The position numbers and the translations under genes were made by a program. A DNA stretch of 64,000 nucleotides from Haematobia irritans. Its lineage: Eukaryota; Arthropoda; Insecta; Diptera; Muscidae. Below, one piece after another: positions 44,629 to 55,940 of this stretch (position 1 is its first letter; every line of letters starts with the position of its first letter). The stretch lies in NCBI RefSeq assembly GCF_050003625.1, contig NC_134399.1:106060615-106124614 (forward strand), given 5' to 3'. The notes below the pieces were generated by a model. That model saw only the letters and a list, made by a program, of their open reading frames with translations, was not told where the DNA came from and did no database searches.

Positions 44629-44885
44629 TACCAACGTAGAAATCGGCAGACTTAACACATGGGAGCAATACCAAAACATGGACCGATACACAACATTTTC
44701 GACTCACCTATTCGTGGTCCTAAAATACCTCTAGATTTTCAATTTCAGACAAATCAGATAAAAACTATGGTTTCTAGAGGCCCAAGAAGTAAAATCGGGA
44801 GATCGGTCTACAAGGGACTATTCCAAAACATGGACCGATATACACCATATTCGGCACACCTATTAACGGTGCTATAATATTTCTA

Positions 44886-46613
44886 CACAGAAAAAAAAAT
44901 ATCACCAAAATATTTCCAATTAAAAAGTTAATTGAAGTTGAAAATTTTTTCAATTAATAAATTAATTGATACAATTAACTTTTTAATCATGATAGAAACA
45001 CTAAGTTAATTATGTCAATGATTGAAAATTTTAAAATTTGTAATTAAAAAATTAATTGATACAATTAACTTTTTAATCTAATTCGGAAGACTAATTAAAA
45101 ATGTATTTCAAACAATCATTTGTTAATCCAAATAAAAACTCTAAGCCAATTCAGAAAGTAATTAAAAATAGTTACCTTTTTATACCCTTCACCACTACTG
45201 TGGTACAGGGTATAATAAGTTTGTGCATTTGTATGTAACGCCAAGAAGGAGTAATCATAGACCAACCTTTTAGTATACGGATCGGCTTAGAATTAAATTC
45301 TGATTCGATTTAGCGATGTCCGTCTGTCTGTCTGTCCCTCTGTCTGTCTGTCTGTTGTCTGTAGAGCTCGCAGTTTTAGCCCGATTGTCCTAAAATTTGG
45401 TAGAGGGTCCTGTTTCGGCTCAAAGATGATCCCTATCGATTTTGGAAAAAATCGGTTCAGATTTAGATATAGCTGCCATATATATTTTTCACCGATCTAG
45501 TCATAATTGACGTGTATATCAACCGATCTTCTTCAAATTCCGTACATCCGAATATTTTATGAGTCTCGAAAAGCTTACAAAATATCAGCAAAATCGGTTC
45601 AGATTTAGATATAGCTCCCATATATAGCTTTCGCCCGATTTACACTCATTTGCCCACAGAGGCCAATTTTTTGCTCCGATGTATTTGAAATTTTGCATAG
45701 GGAATAGACTTAGCATTGTAGCTATGCGTGCCAAATTTGGTTGAAATCGGTTCAGATTTAGATATATGTCCCATATATAGATTTCGCCCGATTTACACTC
45801 ATATGACCACAGAGGCCAGTTTTTAACTCCGATTTAGTTGAAATTTTGCACAGGGAGTAGAATTAGCATTGTAGCTATACGTGCCAAATTTGGTTGAAAT
45901 CGGTTCAGATTTAGATATAGCTCCCATATATATGTTTTTCTGATTTCGACAAAAATGGTCAAAATACCAACATTTTCCTTGTAAAATCGCCACTGCTTAG
46001 TCGAAAATTTGTAAAAATGACTCTAATTTTCCTAAACTTCTAATACATATATATCGAGCGATAAATAATAAATAAACTTTTTCGAAGTTTCCTTAAAATT
46101 GCTTCAGATTTAAACGTTTCCCATATTTTTTTACTAACATTGTGTTCCACCCTAGTGCATTAGCCGACTTAAATTTTGAGTCTATAGATTTTGTAGAAGT
46201 CTATCAAATTCTTCCAGATCGAGTGATATTTAAATGTATGTATTTGGGACAAACATTTATATATAGCCCCCAACACATTTGACGGATGTGATATGGTATC
46301 GAAAATTTAGATCAACAAAGTGGTGCAGGGTATAATATAGTCGGCCCCGCCCGACTTTAGACTTTCCTTACTGGTTTAATTAATAAATTAATTGAGTTTT
46401 GCAATCAACATCAATTAAATTTTTAATTGAATCAATTAAAAAATTAATTGAAATTTGCTGAAAAAATCAATTAATTTTTTAATCAAGAATTTTTTCTATG
46501 CCCAATTAAAACTGTGATTGATACTATCATTTTCGTGATTGAAGACATTTCAATTAAAAAATTAATTTGATCAAGTAATTTGGTGATTGAATCAGAAAAA
46601 TTTTTTTTTGTGT
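44886..46613. mobile_element. CAATTAA-rich MITE, interrupted by HLE-B
   Basis: Left end CACAGAAAAAAAAATATC after TA at 44884-44885; right end TTTTTTTTTGTGTG near 46613. Together the outer parts (44886-45177 and 46373-46613) resemble the 285-bp copy at 33139, with extra internal duplication of CAATTAA words. Confidence 0.75.
45178..46372 (-). mobile_element. HLE-B element, reverse, nested in a MITE
   Basis: Left border is the reversed 3' end TTATACCCTTCACCACTACT; right border is the reversed 5' end (GTCGGCCCCGCCCGAC then TTTAGACTTTCCTTACT). Microsatellite of CTGTCTGTCCCTCTGTCTG at 45319-45360. Several 153-bp monomers. A nearly complete copy of about 1.2 kb. Confidence 0.83.
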
Positions 46614-47324
46614 GTTGTTTTCCAATTTTAGGTAAATTGAATAAAAACTACGGTTTCTAGAAGCCCAAGACCCCAAATCGGGGGATCGGTTTATATGGTA
46701 GCTATATCAAAACTTAGACCGATGTAGCCCATCTTCGAACATGGTATGTGTGCAGACAATAGACGAATCTATGCCAAATTTCAAGACGATAGCGCAATTA
46801 CTGCAAGACAGTAGCGTGATTACAACAGACAAACAGCCAGACGAACATGCTTTTATCGTCTTAAAATTTCTCCCTGATCAAAAATATATATAAACCAGTA
46901 AGTAAAGTAGAAAGTCGAAACCATTACAGAATTAGTAATCATAAGGATTTGTGGGGTAACATATAGGTCTGGGAGATAAACCGCAGTTGCATATTTAAGA
47001 AAATTAAGGGTACAAGTCTATGGGTGCTTTGTGTTAATGTGACTATTGCTCATTCTCAATGTTGCCAGGGAAAATGTTCGAGTTACCGTACAAGGACAAA
47101 AAAAGTTCCCTACTTTCTCATACATTCCCAAACAATTTTCCCTGCTATATTTTTCGTTACATTTAAAAAATTGTACAAAACAAACATGGTTCTAAGTACT
47201 TTATTATCTTAAAACATGAATATGCAACGTATATAACTTAGAATATAAATTTGTATTACCACCACCGTTGCCAAGGTTGGTAGAATTCTACCCAAATTAG
47301 TAATCTTTGTTGTTAAATCTCTAT

Positions 47325-47545
47325 AAAAATAAAATTTTGGAAAAAGTTTCTATAAACAAATTTTTGTGAGAAATTTTTCTATAGAAATAAAATTTTGAGA
47401 ATAATTTCTATAGAAATAAAATTTTGAGAAAATTTTTTATAGAAATAATATTTTGAAAAAATTTCCTATAGAAATACAATTTTGACAAAATGTTCTATAG
47501 AAATAAAATGTTGACAAAATTTTCTACAGGAATAAAGTTTGCCGG
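47325..47545. repeat. 29-bp palindromic satellite array
   Basis: Seven or so degenerate units in HLE-D copy 4, corresponding to 8143-8360. Confidence 0.8.
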
Positions 47546-47722
47546 CTTCTAATTTCCTCCTCTAGAGCCACCAAAATGTAAAAATTATTACAAATTGTGT
47601 TGAGTGAAAATGTCCTACATTGTGGCCCTACGTCCCTACAAGACGCTAAATATTAGAAAAACCCTACATATAAGGAATTCCCCCTACTTCTAGCAACACT
47701 GGCTGTGTTGATATTGCGCCTA

Positions 47723-48872
47723 CATGCAGAGAAGAAAAATGATTGTCACAATCATATTCGAAGAGCAAAATAATATGATAGGAGCTATTTTTGCGGCGAC
47801 CATGTAACATTTTTACCTGCAACCATGTTGGCTCATTGAACATGGTTCTAAGAAAAATGTAATTGTCCTCATCTAAAATGTTATTATATTGATAAAAAGA
47901 ATTTTGTTTGAACGAAAAGACAATGGGCACGATCTAAAATGTTATGGTATTCATTAAAAATGTTTTTCTCCTAGTTAAAAGAACATATTCACAAGCTAAA
48001 ATGTTTTGATCTTTATGAAAAAACTTTTTTCATCGTCGAAAAAAGGACGCCACTTGAGAAAAGAAAACACAAAATTAACTTTATTTGTTTGTTTTTATTT
48101 ATTAATAAACTAATTCATTGTTTATTTTTATTTATAATGACGTTCAAGCAAACATCATATATTTTTACACACTCTATTTTATTTCAATTTCAACAATAAT
48201 TAATTATTCCATATTTACATCGTGCCCATCAAATGTACAAACGCAGACAACATGTTACTGCAAATAAAAATAAATTATACCATATAGCAAAATGCAGAAC
48301 AAAAAACAGGTACATTTTTTCAATTACACTTTCCTTTTTTGTGTTCACATAAAACCACGTGTCACTTCTGAATAAATAAATTAACACAAAACACAGTAAA
48401 TCCGTATTCTCCGTCCATTCCAAGAAACAATCAACACACGACTGACGCGCAAAATGAAAATCATGTGTACCTGCTCAATGTTTTTATAAAATTCTTTTCG
48501 CTGCAAACATGTTAAAAAATTAAATCGTCACGAAAAAATGTAAATGGTCTTTATGGCCATGTAATGGTTCTAGACATGTCTATACTTAACCTTTAAAAAT
48601 ACTTTTTTCCCTGTAAAAAAGTAATAAAAATTGAATGGTTAGGTACATGATTTTCCCAACCATTTAATGGTCTCAAATTCTATCATTTAAATGATAGAAC
48701 ATGTTTGCGGTATTTGAGAACCATTCAAATGCTTATTGCCACCATACATTTTTCTCCGCTCGAAAATTATTTTTACAAAGACAAAATACATGGTTTTTGC
48801 GACAATTGCATACTCTAGATAAGCAATAAATGGATGCGGCAACCATATCCAAACATGTTTTTTCTGTGCGTG
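47723..48872. mobile_element. TA-flanked TIR element, 1,150 bp, non-coding
   Basis: Ends CATGCAGAGAAGAAAAA and, reversed, CACGCACAGAAAAAACATG. TA at 47721-47722 and 48873-48874. The empty site GCACCTACGGAG survives in HLE-D copy 1 (8530-8541). The interior has AAATGTTATGGT/ACCATGTAAC palindromes and no transposase frame; it is a larger relative of the CAGAGAAGG MITEs. Confidence 0.85.
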
Positions 48873-50073
48873 TACGGAGTTAGTATGCCACTAATATTGA
48901 GCCCATTATTAAAAAAGAAAAAATCGTTAAATTAGTGTGGGTAATAAATACAAATTTGTAAAAATCGAGCTATATTCTTATGTAAGAGCTACAAGTACGT
49001 ATAAGTACGATCGGCTGGTACATCAAAATATGAAATTTGAGTAACATTGGTTAATAAATAAGAGTAGTATGGCCAAATTTGGGAACCAATTTGCATAATA
49101 TTTTGCGGGTTTGATTAATACCACAAAAGGTTACCTTGTGCAAGATTTGAGTAAGATCAGTTAAGAAATGAGGCCTATATGGTCAAACATAAGGTTATAA
49201 GGGCGAATTTTCAAAATCGGGCGATACATATATGGGAGCTATATCTAAATTTGAACCGATTTCGATGAAATTTTGCACATATAGTTAGTACTATAGAGGA
49301 CTGGATCTAGCCAACTTTTAGTAAGATCGGTTAATAAATAAGGGTTCTATGGCCAAATTTGGGAAAATCGGGCTATACATATATATGGGAGCTATATCTA
49401 AATCTGAACCGATTTCGATGATTTTTTGCACATACAGTTAGTGCTATAGAAGATTATATATAGCCAACTTTGAGTAAGATCGGTTGATAAATAAAGGTTT
49501 TGTGGCCAAATTTGGGAAAATCGGGCGATACATATATATGAGAGCTATATCTAAATCTGAACCGATTTGGATTAAATTTTACAGACTTGAAGGGCGATGA
49601 AAAAGATTACTATGTGCAAAATTTGGTGACGATCCGTTTGAAAAAACGCGCAACGTGACCCCATTTGTCGAAATCGGGAGATACATATATATGGGAGCTA
49701 TATCTAAATTTGATCCGATTTCTTCCAAATTCAATAGCGTTCGTCCTTGTGCCCAAAAAACACCCTGTACCAAATTTCATCAAAATCGGTTAATAATTGC
49801 GACCGGAATCCTGTGAACAACAAATACATGGACAGACGGACGGACGGACGGACACCAAGCGCTAGATCGACTCAGGAGGTGTTTCTGAGTCGATCGGTAT
49901 ATATTTTATGGGGTCTAAATCAATATTTCTGGTAGGCACATTTTTTGGCCGATCAAACTTATTATACCCTGACCACTATGTGGTTTAGGGTATAATTATA
50001 TAATATTATTGTGTTACAAACGGAATGACAAACTTATTATACCACCAACACCATTCTATGGTGATGGCTATAA

Positions 50074-50595
50074 AAATATAGTGCAACGGGTTCGACAAGT
50101 ATATATGGCCGAATACACTGTGACGCAAACATAAACTTTTTGTCCACAAACAAAAAATCAAATATACCAGTCGAAAGTACTCGATGAGAGGAGAGAAGTA
50201 ATTTCTGGATTTTGCCAGATTGGTTGCCGTTTGACTTGTATGAGCCTCTAAAATTTTGTCTCCAAATTCGATTTTGAGCATTATTTGCAATTTTCGTATG
50301 GCCATAGCTCGAAAAATGTTGTGAATTCATTTTTGTGGTATTTAGCAAAGTTGTAGCTCTTGACTCGGCCAACCAAAGTGCTGCATTTATTAAGTCGGAA
50401 TTTTCATCTTCATGCTCAAAAACGCAAAAATGTCGTTAAAATTATCACTTTTATTACCGACTTTTTCTTTTATTCGACTACAGCTCCTGAACTTTTCAAC
50501 ATTTTACAAAGCCGTCGAGGGAAGAAATGTAGCCTATAAAATTATGAACAACTGTGTAGTACATGCCAAATTCATATGACAACTCCTTGATACGA
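50074..50595. other. Unclassified sequence
   Basis: Includes GTATATATGGCCGAATACAC and a run of non-coding sequence with several short minus-strand frames (50006-50372) that overlap one another and have no recognisable domain. Nothing is supported as a gene. Confidence 0.35.
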
Positions 50596-50943
50596 GGGAG
50601 CCACCGTGGTGCAATGGTTAGCATACCCGCCTTGCATATACAAGGTCGTGGGTTCGATTCCTGCTTCGACCGAACACCAAAAAGTTTTTCAGCGGTGGAT
50701 TATTCCACCTCAGTAATGCTGGTGACATTTCTGAGGGTTTCAAAGCTTCTCTAAGTGGTTTCACTGCAATGTGGAACGCCGTTCGGACTCGGCTATAAAA
50801 AGGAGGTCCCTTGTCATTGAGCTTAACATGGAATCGGGCAGCACTCAGTGATAAGAGAAAAGTTCACCAATGTGATATCACAATGGACTGAATAGTCTAA
50901 GTGAGCCTGATACATCGGGCTGCCACCTAACCTAACCTAACCT
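50596..50943 (+). mobile_element. tRNA-derived SINE, full length, CCTAA-repeat tail
   Basis: The head is a Pol III promoter: A-box-like TGGTGCAATGG (50607-50617) and B box GGGTTCGATTCC (50650-50661), 33 bases apart. A tRNA-unrelated body follows with CTATAAAAAGGAGGTCCC and GATACATCGGGCTGCCACC. The 3' end is CTAACCTAACCTAACC, an AACCT-type tandem instead of poly(A). Partner LINE not present in the window. Other pieces: 4027-4072 and 52873-53186. Confidence 0.87.
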
Positions 50944-51009
50944 TGGGTCCCGAATTTAGTTACATATATGATACAACAATCCCCCATTCTTAAACGTTAC
51001 AATAATAAA

Positions 51010-52444
51010 AACAAGTACGTAAAGTCTAAAGTCGGGCGGGGCCGACTTTAGACTTTAGACTGGAAGCTATATAAAGGAGACAATTTTTGTTACTTCTAAA
51101 ATATCTCTAGAATTAAAATTTAAATCGGCTAACGCTATCCAGTTAATTGGAGGAAACTTCCATTGAAAATGGGTCTAAAATGTGTAACAGTCTACCATAA
51201 CATATTTCCCCAACTCTGGTGTACGTATATATGGGAGCTATATACAATCTGAACCGATTTTGACTAAATTTGACATGCATAGTTAGAATAATAATTCTGC
51301 TATATATGCAAAATTTTACGTAAATGGGAGTATAACTTTGGTCCCCCTGGTCATATGAGTGCAAATCGGACGGGAGATATATATGGGAGCCATATCTAAA
51401 TCTGAACCGATTTCAACCAAATTTGGCACAATTACCGGTACTACTAAACGTACTCCTTGCGCGAAATTTGAAGCAAATCACGGCAAAACCCTGGATTTTG
51501 AGTAAGTTCAAATCGGACGAATGATATATATGGGAGCTATATCTAAATCTGAATCAATTTTAACCATAGTTGGCACATACAATAGTATCGTTAAAAGTAC
51601 CGCTTGTGCAAAATTTGAAGTAAGTTAGGGCAAAACTCTGGCTTTTGAGACCATATAAGTCCAAATCGGGCGAAAGATATATATGTGAGCTATATCTAAA
51701 TCTGAACCGATTTTAACAAAATTTGACACACTTAACGATACTATTAAACGTACCCTTTGTGCAAAATTTGAAGCAAATCACGGCAAAATTCTGGCTTTTG
51801 TGGCCATATAAGTTCAAATCGGACGAAAGATATATATGGGAGCTATATCTAAATTTGAACCGATTTCAGTCAAATTTACAAGCATTGGTAGAATGTTAAT
51901 ACTACCCTCTGTGCAAAATTTCACGAAGATCGGTAGTAAACTTTGGCCTCTGTGGTCATATAAGTCTAAATCGGACGAAAGATATATATGGGAGCTATAT
52001 AAAAATCTGAATCGATTTGGCTGATATTTTGCAAGATTTTCGAGATTCATAAAATATTTGGATGTACGATATTTCACGAAAATCGGTTGATAAACACGCT
52101 AACTATGACCAAATCGGGGATAAATATATATGACAGCTATATCTAAATCTGAACCGATTTTTCCAAAACCAATAGCGATTGTCTCTACCCCTAGAAACGG
52201 CCCTATGCAAAATTTGAGGACGATCGGACTTCAATTGCGAGCTGTACTTTGTGCACAAAATTACATATACAGACAGACGGACGGACAGCCAGACAGACAG
52301 ACGGACATCGCTAAATCGACTCAGAATTTAATTCTAAGCCGATCGGTATACTAAAAGATGGGTCTATGACCACTATTTCTTGGCGTTACATACAAATGCA
52401 CAAACTTATTATGCCCTGTACCACAGTAGTGGTGAAGGGTATAA
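51010..52444 (+). mobile_element. HLE-B element with rearranged 5' end
   Basis: ACAAGTACGTAAAGTCTAAA with GTCGGGCGGGGCCGAC followed directly by TTTAGACTTTAGACTGGAAG, so the TACCC subterminal block is deleted and the 5' palindrome extended. About eight monomers, microsatellite ACAGACAGACGGACGGACAG (52270-52310), 3' hairpin CCTGTACCACAGTAGTGG with GAAGGGTATAA. Confidence 0.8.
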
Positions 52445-52872
52445 TAAATTGGATTACTAAGTGAAAATTTTATTAATTTTTTCCAAAAACAAAAAAATTC
52501 TACTGAGCCACAACATTTTTTAAAAGGGGGTGTGACACCGCCATATTCCACCTTGGATGTAATTCATACTGTACGATCAACATATATACCAGTCCCAAGT
52601 TTGAATGGGCGGCGTCACACCCAATCATAACCAAGTATAGCCAAGGATTATTACCAGATTAACAGCACAACATTGCGAAGGTTTCATGACAATCGGTCCG
52701 TTACTATGGCTGCTAGAGCTATTTTTAATAGTGGGAGTGGTACCCCCCACTCCCACAAAAGATGTGTAGCCTATGTCAGTCAGTGATAACGTAGCATTAT
52801 AATAGTGAAAGAATTTTTAAAATCGGATAAGTAGTTTAATTAATCGCCACTTGTTGCGTTTTTGCCCCACTG
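52445..52872. other. Unclassified sequence with a strong hairpin
   Basis: No coding content. GTGGGAGTGGTACC followed by CCCCACTCCCAC (52732-52757) forms a perfect-looking inverted repeat. Confidence 0.4.
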
Positions 52873-53186
52873 TGCTCCGTTCGGACACGACTATAAAAAG
52901 GAGGTCCCTTGTCATTGAGCTTAACAAGCTCCTCCTCCTTTTTATAGCCGAGTCCGAACGGCGTTCCACATTGCAGTGAAACCACTTAGAGAAGCTTTGA
53001 AACCATCAGAAATGTCACCAGCATTACTGAGGTGGGATAGTTCACCGCTGAAAAACTGTTTGGTGTTTGGTCGAAGCAGGAATCAAACCCACGACCTTGT
53101 GTGTGCAAAGCGGGCATACTAACTATTGCACCAGGGCGGGCATGCTAACCATTGCACCACGGGCTGCCACCTAACCTAACCTAAAC
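52873..53186. mobile_element. Rearranged SINE: inverted head inside a forward copy
   Basis: 52873-52925 is SINE body in forward orientation (GACTATAAAAAGGAGGTCCC). At 52926 it turns into the reverse complement of the same body and head, down to the B box (GAATCAAACCC) and a duplicated A-box region (CTAACTATTGCACCA, then CTAACCATTGCACCA). It then ends with a forward tail, GGGCTGCCACCTAACCTAAC. The forward and inverted bodies make a hairpin around 52895-52945. Confidence 0.75.
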
Positions 53187-54456
53187 TTCATTCATCAATA
53201 CAAAAGTGTATGTCAAATATGTCGCAAATTTTGGCAGACCATCTCTGTGTAGAAGGCCTTTGTAAGGCTTAGTTACGATACCCTGCAATTAGCATGTCAT
53301 TGAATTACAAAATTTATTGAAATTAACAATTAACCTCAAAGAATTGCGACTAGATTCAAACACCACTGTCTTGTAAGTTGACACTTGAGGTTTGCATGCC
53401 TTAATAATTATCACTTGTAGTGTCAATGTCACTCATGCGCTAATTGCCAATTTCAATCATAAATTTACAACATCAAAGGATGTACGTGGTATAGACCAAC
53501 AAAATTCTGTATTAACTTACATTCAAAACTTACAAGTGGTTTCGCAACTACAAAGACTATCCAACCACCCCCCCCCCTCGTTGCGTGCGGCGGTCGTTAA
53601 GAACAATAAATTGATTACAATTTCTCTAACCGTTGGGAAAAGTGGTTGGATGATAGTAAATAAGGACAATTACAACATTACCTATATCAAATTAAGCCGT
53701 TGACTTTCTCCGCCACCCACCCCATAGGGAATTACCCAGGCATTTTGACAAAATCAAGTGACATATGTATACCATTACAAAAGTCTATGAATTTGTGGCT
53801 TTGTCTAGAGGTTAAATGTGAAAAGTTTCACAAACTCTGTGATCTACATTCCCCATGCTTTAATGCACAATGGGTACGATTTGCTTTTGTAGAGAACATT
53901 TTATTCCAACAACTCAAATGTCAAAATTAAAAACAAGAAAACTGAAAAGAGGCGAACAGTTTTTTTGATTTCCCGAAACTGGAAAATTTACCCCACTCTA
54001 GTCCAATAAAAATTCTGGAAAGGATGATAGATAGCCATCATTGAAGCAGTAATGATTGTTCCAAAAATGACAATATGCTTGCTCCAATGCAATGACTTTA
54101 TTGCTGAACTTTATTGGAGGCTCTATCGATTAATACAAAGTACGCCAAGTTTAAAAAGAGAATTTTACAGGAAACAAATTCAAAGTTTTTTTTGGAATTT
54201 CTCAAAAACCGTATAAGATAATAAACTTTTTTTCGGTCTTAAAATCATGTTTATTGTAGATTTTTTTTATATGTACGCATTCAAAATAGTGCTAATGGAA
54301 CATGGCTAAAAATTACTTAGACCACTTTAGACCGAACAAAGCTTTTTGCCCTTTTTGGATAGGAAATTTTTAAAAATGTAGTCACAGGCTATATACAATA
54401 TTAACCATAACTTTTGATAGAAGTGTCCAATGCAATTCACATCAATCCGAATAGAA
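53187..54456. other. Unique island with two short open frames
   Basis: One of the few stretches without any repeat family seen elsewhere. Plus-strand frames 53392-53703 (HALIANFNHKFTTSKD...) and 53700-53930 (GNYPGILTKSSDICIP...) overlap by four bases in different phase. Neither has a recognisable domain and the second has no ATG at its start. A Cys-containing pattern (CLEVKCEKFHKLC) is visible but not diagnostic. Could be an exon of an unidentified gene; low confidence. Confidence 0.25.
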
Positions 54457-54689
54457 AACAAGTATATACGGCCGTAAGTTCGGCCAGGCCGCAGCTTATG
54501 TACCCTCCACCATGGATTGCGTAGAAACTTCTACTGAAGACTGTCATCCACAATCGAATTACTTGGGTTGCGGTATCACTTGTCGATGGCAAGGTACCTT
54601 AAAACTTCCTAACATAGTCTTCTAAATTGCAAGGTAGTCCATATGTGGTATATATTAAACTAAAAAAGGCAGATTAAATACGTATATAA

Positions 54690-54900
54690 TTAAGTTTGAC
54701 AAATTTTCTATAGAAATAAAATTTTGATAAAAGTTTCTATAGAAATAAAATTTTGACAAAATTTTCTATTGAAATAACATTTTGACAAAATTTTCTATAG
54801 AAATAAAATTTTGACAAAATTGTCTATAGAAATAAAATTTCGACAAAATTTTCTATAGAAATAAAATTTTGACAACATTTTCTATAGAAATACAATTTTA
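54690..54900. repeat. 29-bp palindromic satellite array
   Basis: About seven well-kept units following the HLE-A left end. Confidence 0.85.
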
Positions 54901-55183
54901 TTTGTTGTTTCGATCTCAGCTTTAAAGTCATTGTGTTGACTAAACTATAAAAGTAGCTTAACCAACAGAGGAAAATAATGTTTGTCAAATTTATTTGGGC
55001 AAAGCCCTATAGACTGCAAGATGGTTGGATGGACGCACGTTTCGGAATTAAAACAACAAATATGATTACAGTACAAACCAATACCAAAATAAAAAACAAA
55101 ACACAAATGAAGTAAGAGGAAGCACGTTCAAAATAAACCCAGCCAACTGCACTCAAATTTTGCTTCTCCAAGAGGCTCCGGAG

Positions 55184-55940
55184 CAGAGATGGTCTGTATC
55201 AAACATTTTAAGGTTTGCGACTGTCGCAAAGTTGTAAAAGTCGTAAACGTCACATACACGTCGTAAATGTAGAAAAAGTAGCAAACGTCACAAACTCCAA
55301 ATACTTCAAACCCTTCAGATAGGCAGCGAATGATATCCAAGATGATGATATATGCGAAGAAGTTTTAATTCTCAGGAATGTTCATAAAATTATTAACGAG
55401 TTTAAAAAACTTGAGAATATAGTTATTTCAATTGGAAACTCGAAGCCAAAATTACTATAAACTACTCGATGGTGCAGTAAACGTGACGGTCGGTTCTCGC
55501 TCATAGTCAACCTTTCACAAATTACTGCAGAAACTGGAAAGAAGGAAAACTATTTAAGTCTTATATAAGTGAATTCCTGTTTAGAGAAAATTTTATAAAA
55601 TCACTTTTTGGCTTATTAGAGCCAATTGCCATACTAATTAAAAATTTTCAAAATTGTAGCTAGGCATTCGTTGATGCAGCAAAAGCTTGGACCACGAAAA
55701 CCAAGAATAGTTCAATGTTGTGAATGAGAGATGTAAATCTAGTAGTGAATAAGTACAATATAAAACATTTTTTGCATACCTTTTATCGGGGAGCTTAACT
55801 ATATTAAAGTAAAAAATATTCACAATTTCTTTGATTCCAAATTAGGTTTTCTACACTAGGTTTACGACTTTTGCGACATACGTATTATACCGTCGTAAAC
55901 GTATGTCGCAAAAGTCACAGTTTGCGACAGGCCAACCCTG
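55184..55940. mobile_element. hAT-type element, internally decayed
   Basis: Inverted ends CAGAGATGGTCTGT and, reversed, CAGGGTTGGCCTGT. Exact 8-bp duplication CTCCGGAG at 55176-55183 and 55941-55948. Both are hAT hallmarks. Subterminal TTTGCGAC and GTCGCAAA palindromes repeat. The interior near 55465-55530 has a short transposase-like stretch (TRWCSKRDGRFSL) without a usable frame. Confidence 0.85.

Larger units (their letters stand above)
46893..49995 (+). mobile_element. HLE-D element, copy 4, in HLE-C
   Basis: Left end CAGTAAGTAAAGTAGAAAGT (palindrome deleted), right end GACCACTATGTGG then TTTAGGGTATAA (49971-49995). Base-for-base close to HLE-D copy 1 at 7682-9609 over 46920-47720, but with a 1,150-bp insert at 47723-48872. 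Microsatellite ACAGACGGACGGACGGACGG near 49831. Confidence 0.83.
44235..50073 (+). mobile_element. HLE-C element, opened by several insertions
   Basis: Left end ACAAGTTTATACGG with TTCGGCCGGGCCGAA. The body (GGGAGCAATACCAAAACATG, then ATCGGGAGATCGGTCTAC) continues at 46616-46892 and stops at AAAATATATATA. The missing tail, TGTGTTACAAACGGAATGAC to ATGGTGATGGCTATAA, is found at 50010-50073, beyond an HLE-D insertion. Contents in order: a MITE (44393-44628), a CAATTAA MITE (44886-46613) with HLE-B inside, and HLE-D (46893-49995) with a 1,150-bp element inside. Confidence 0.78.
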
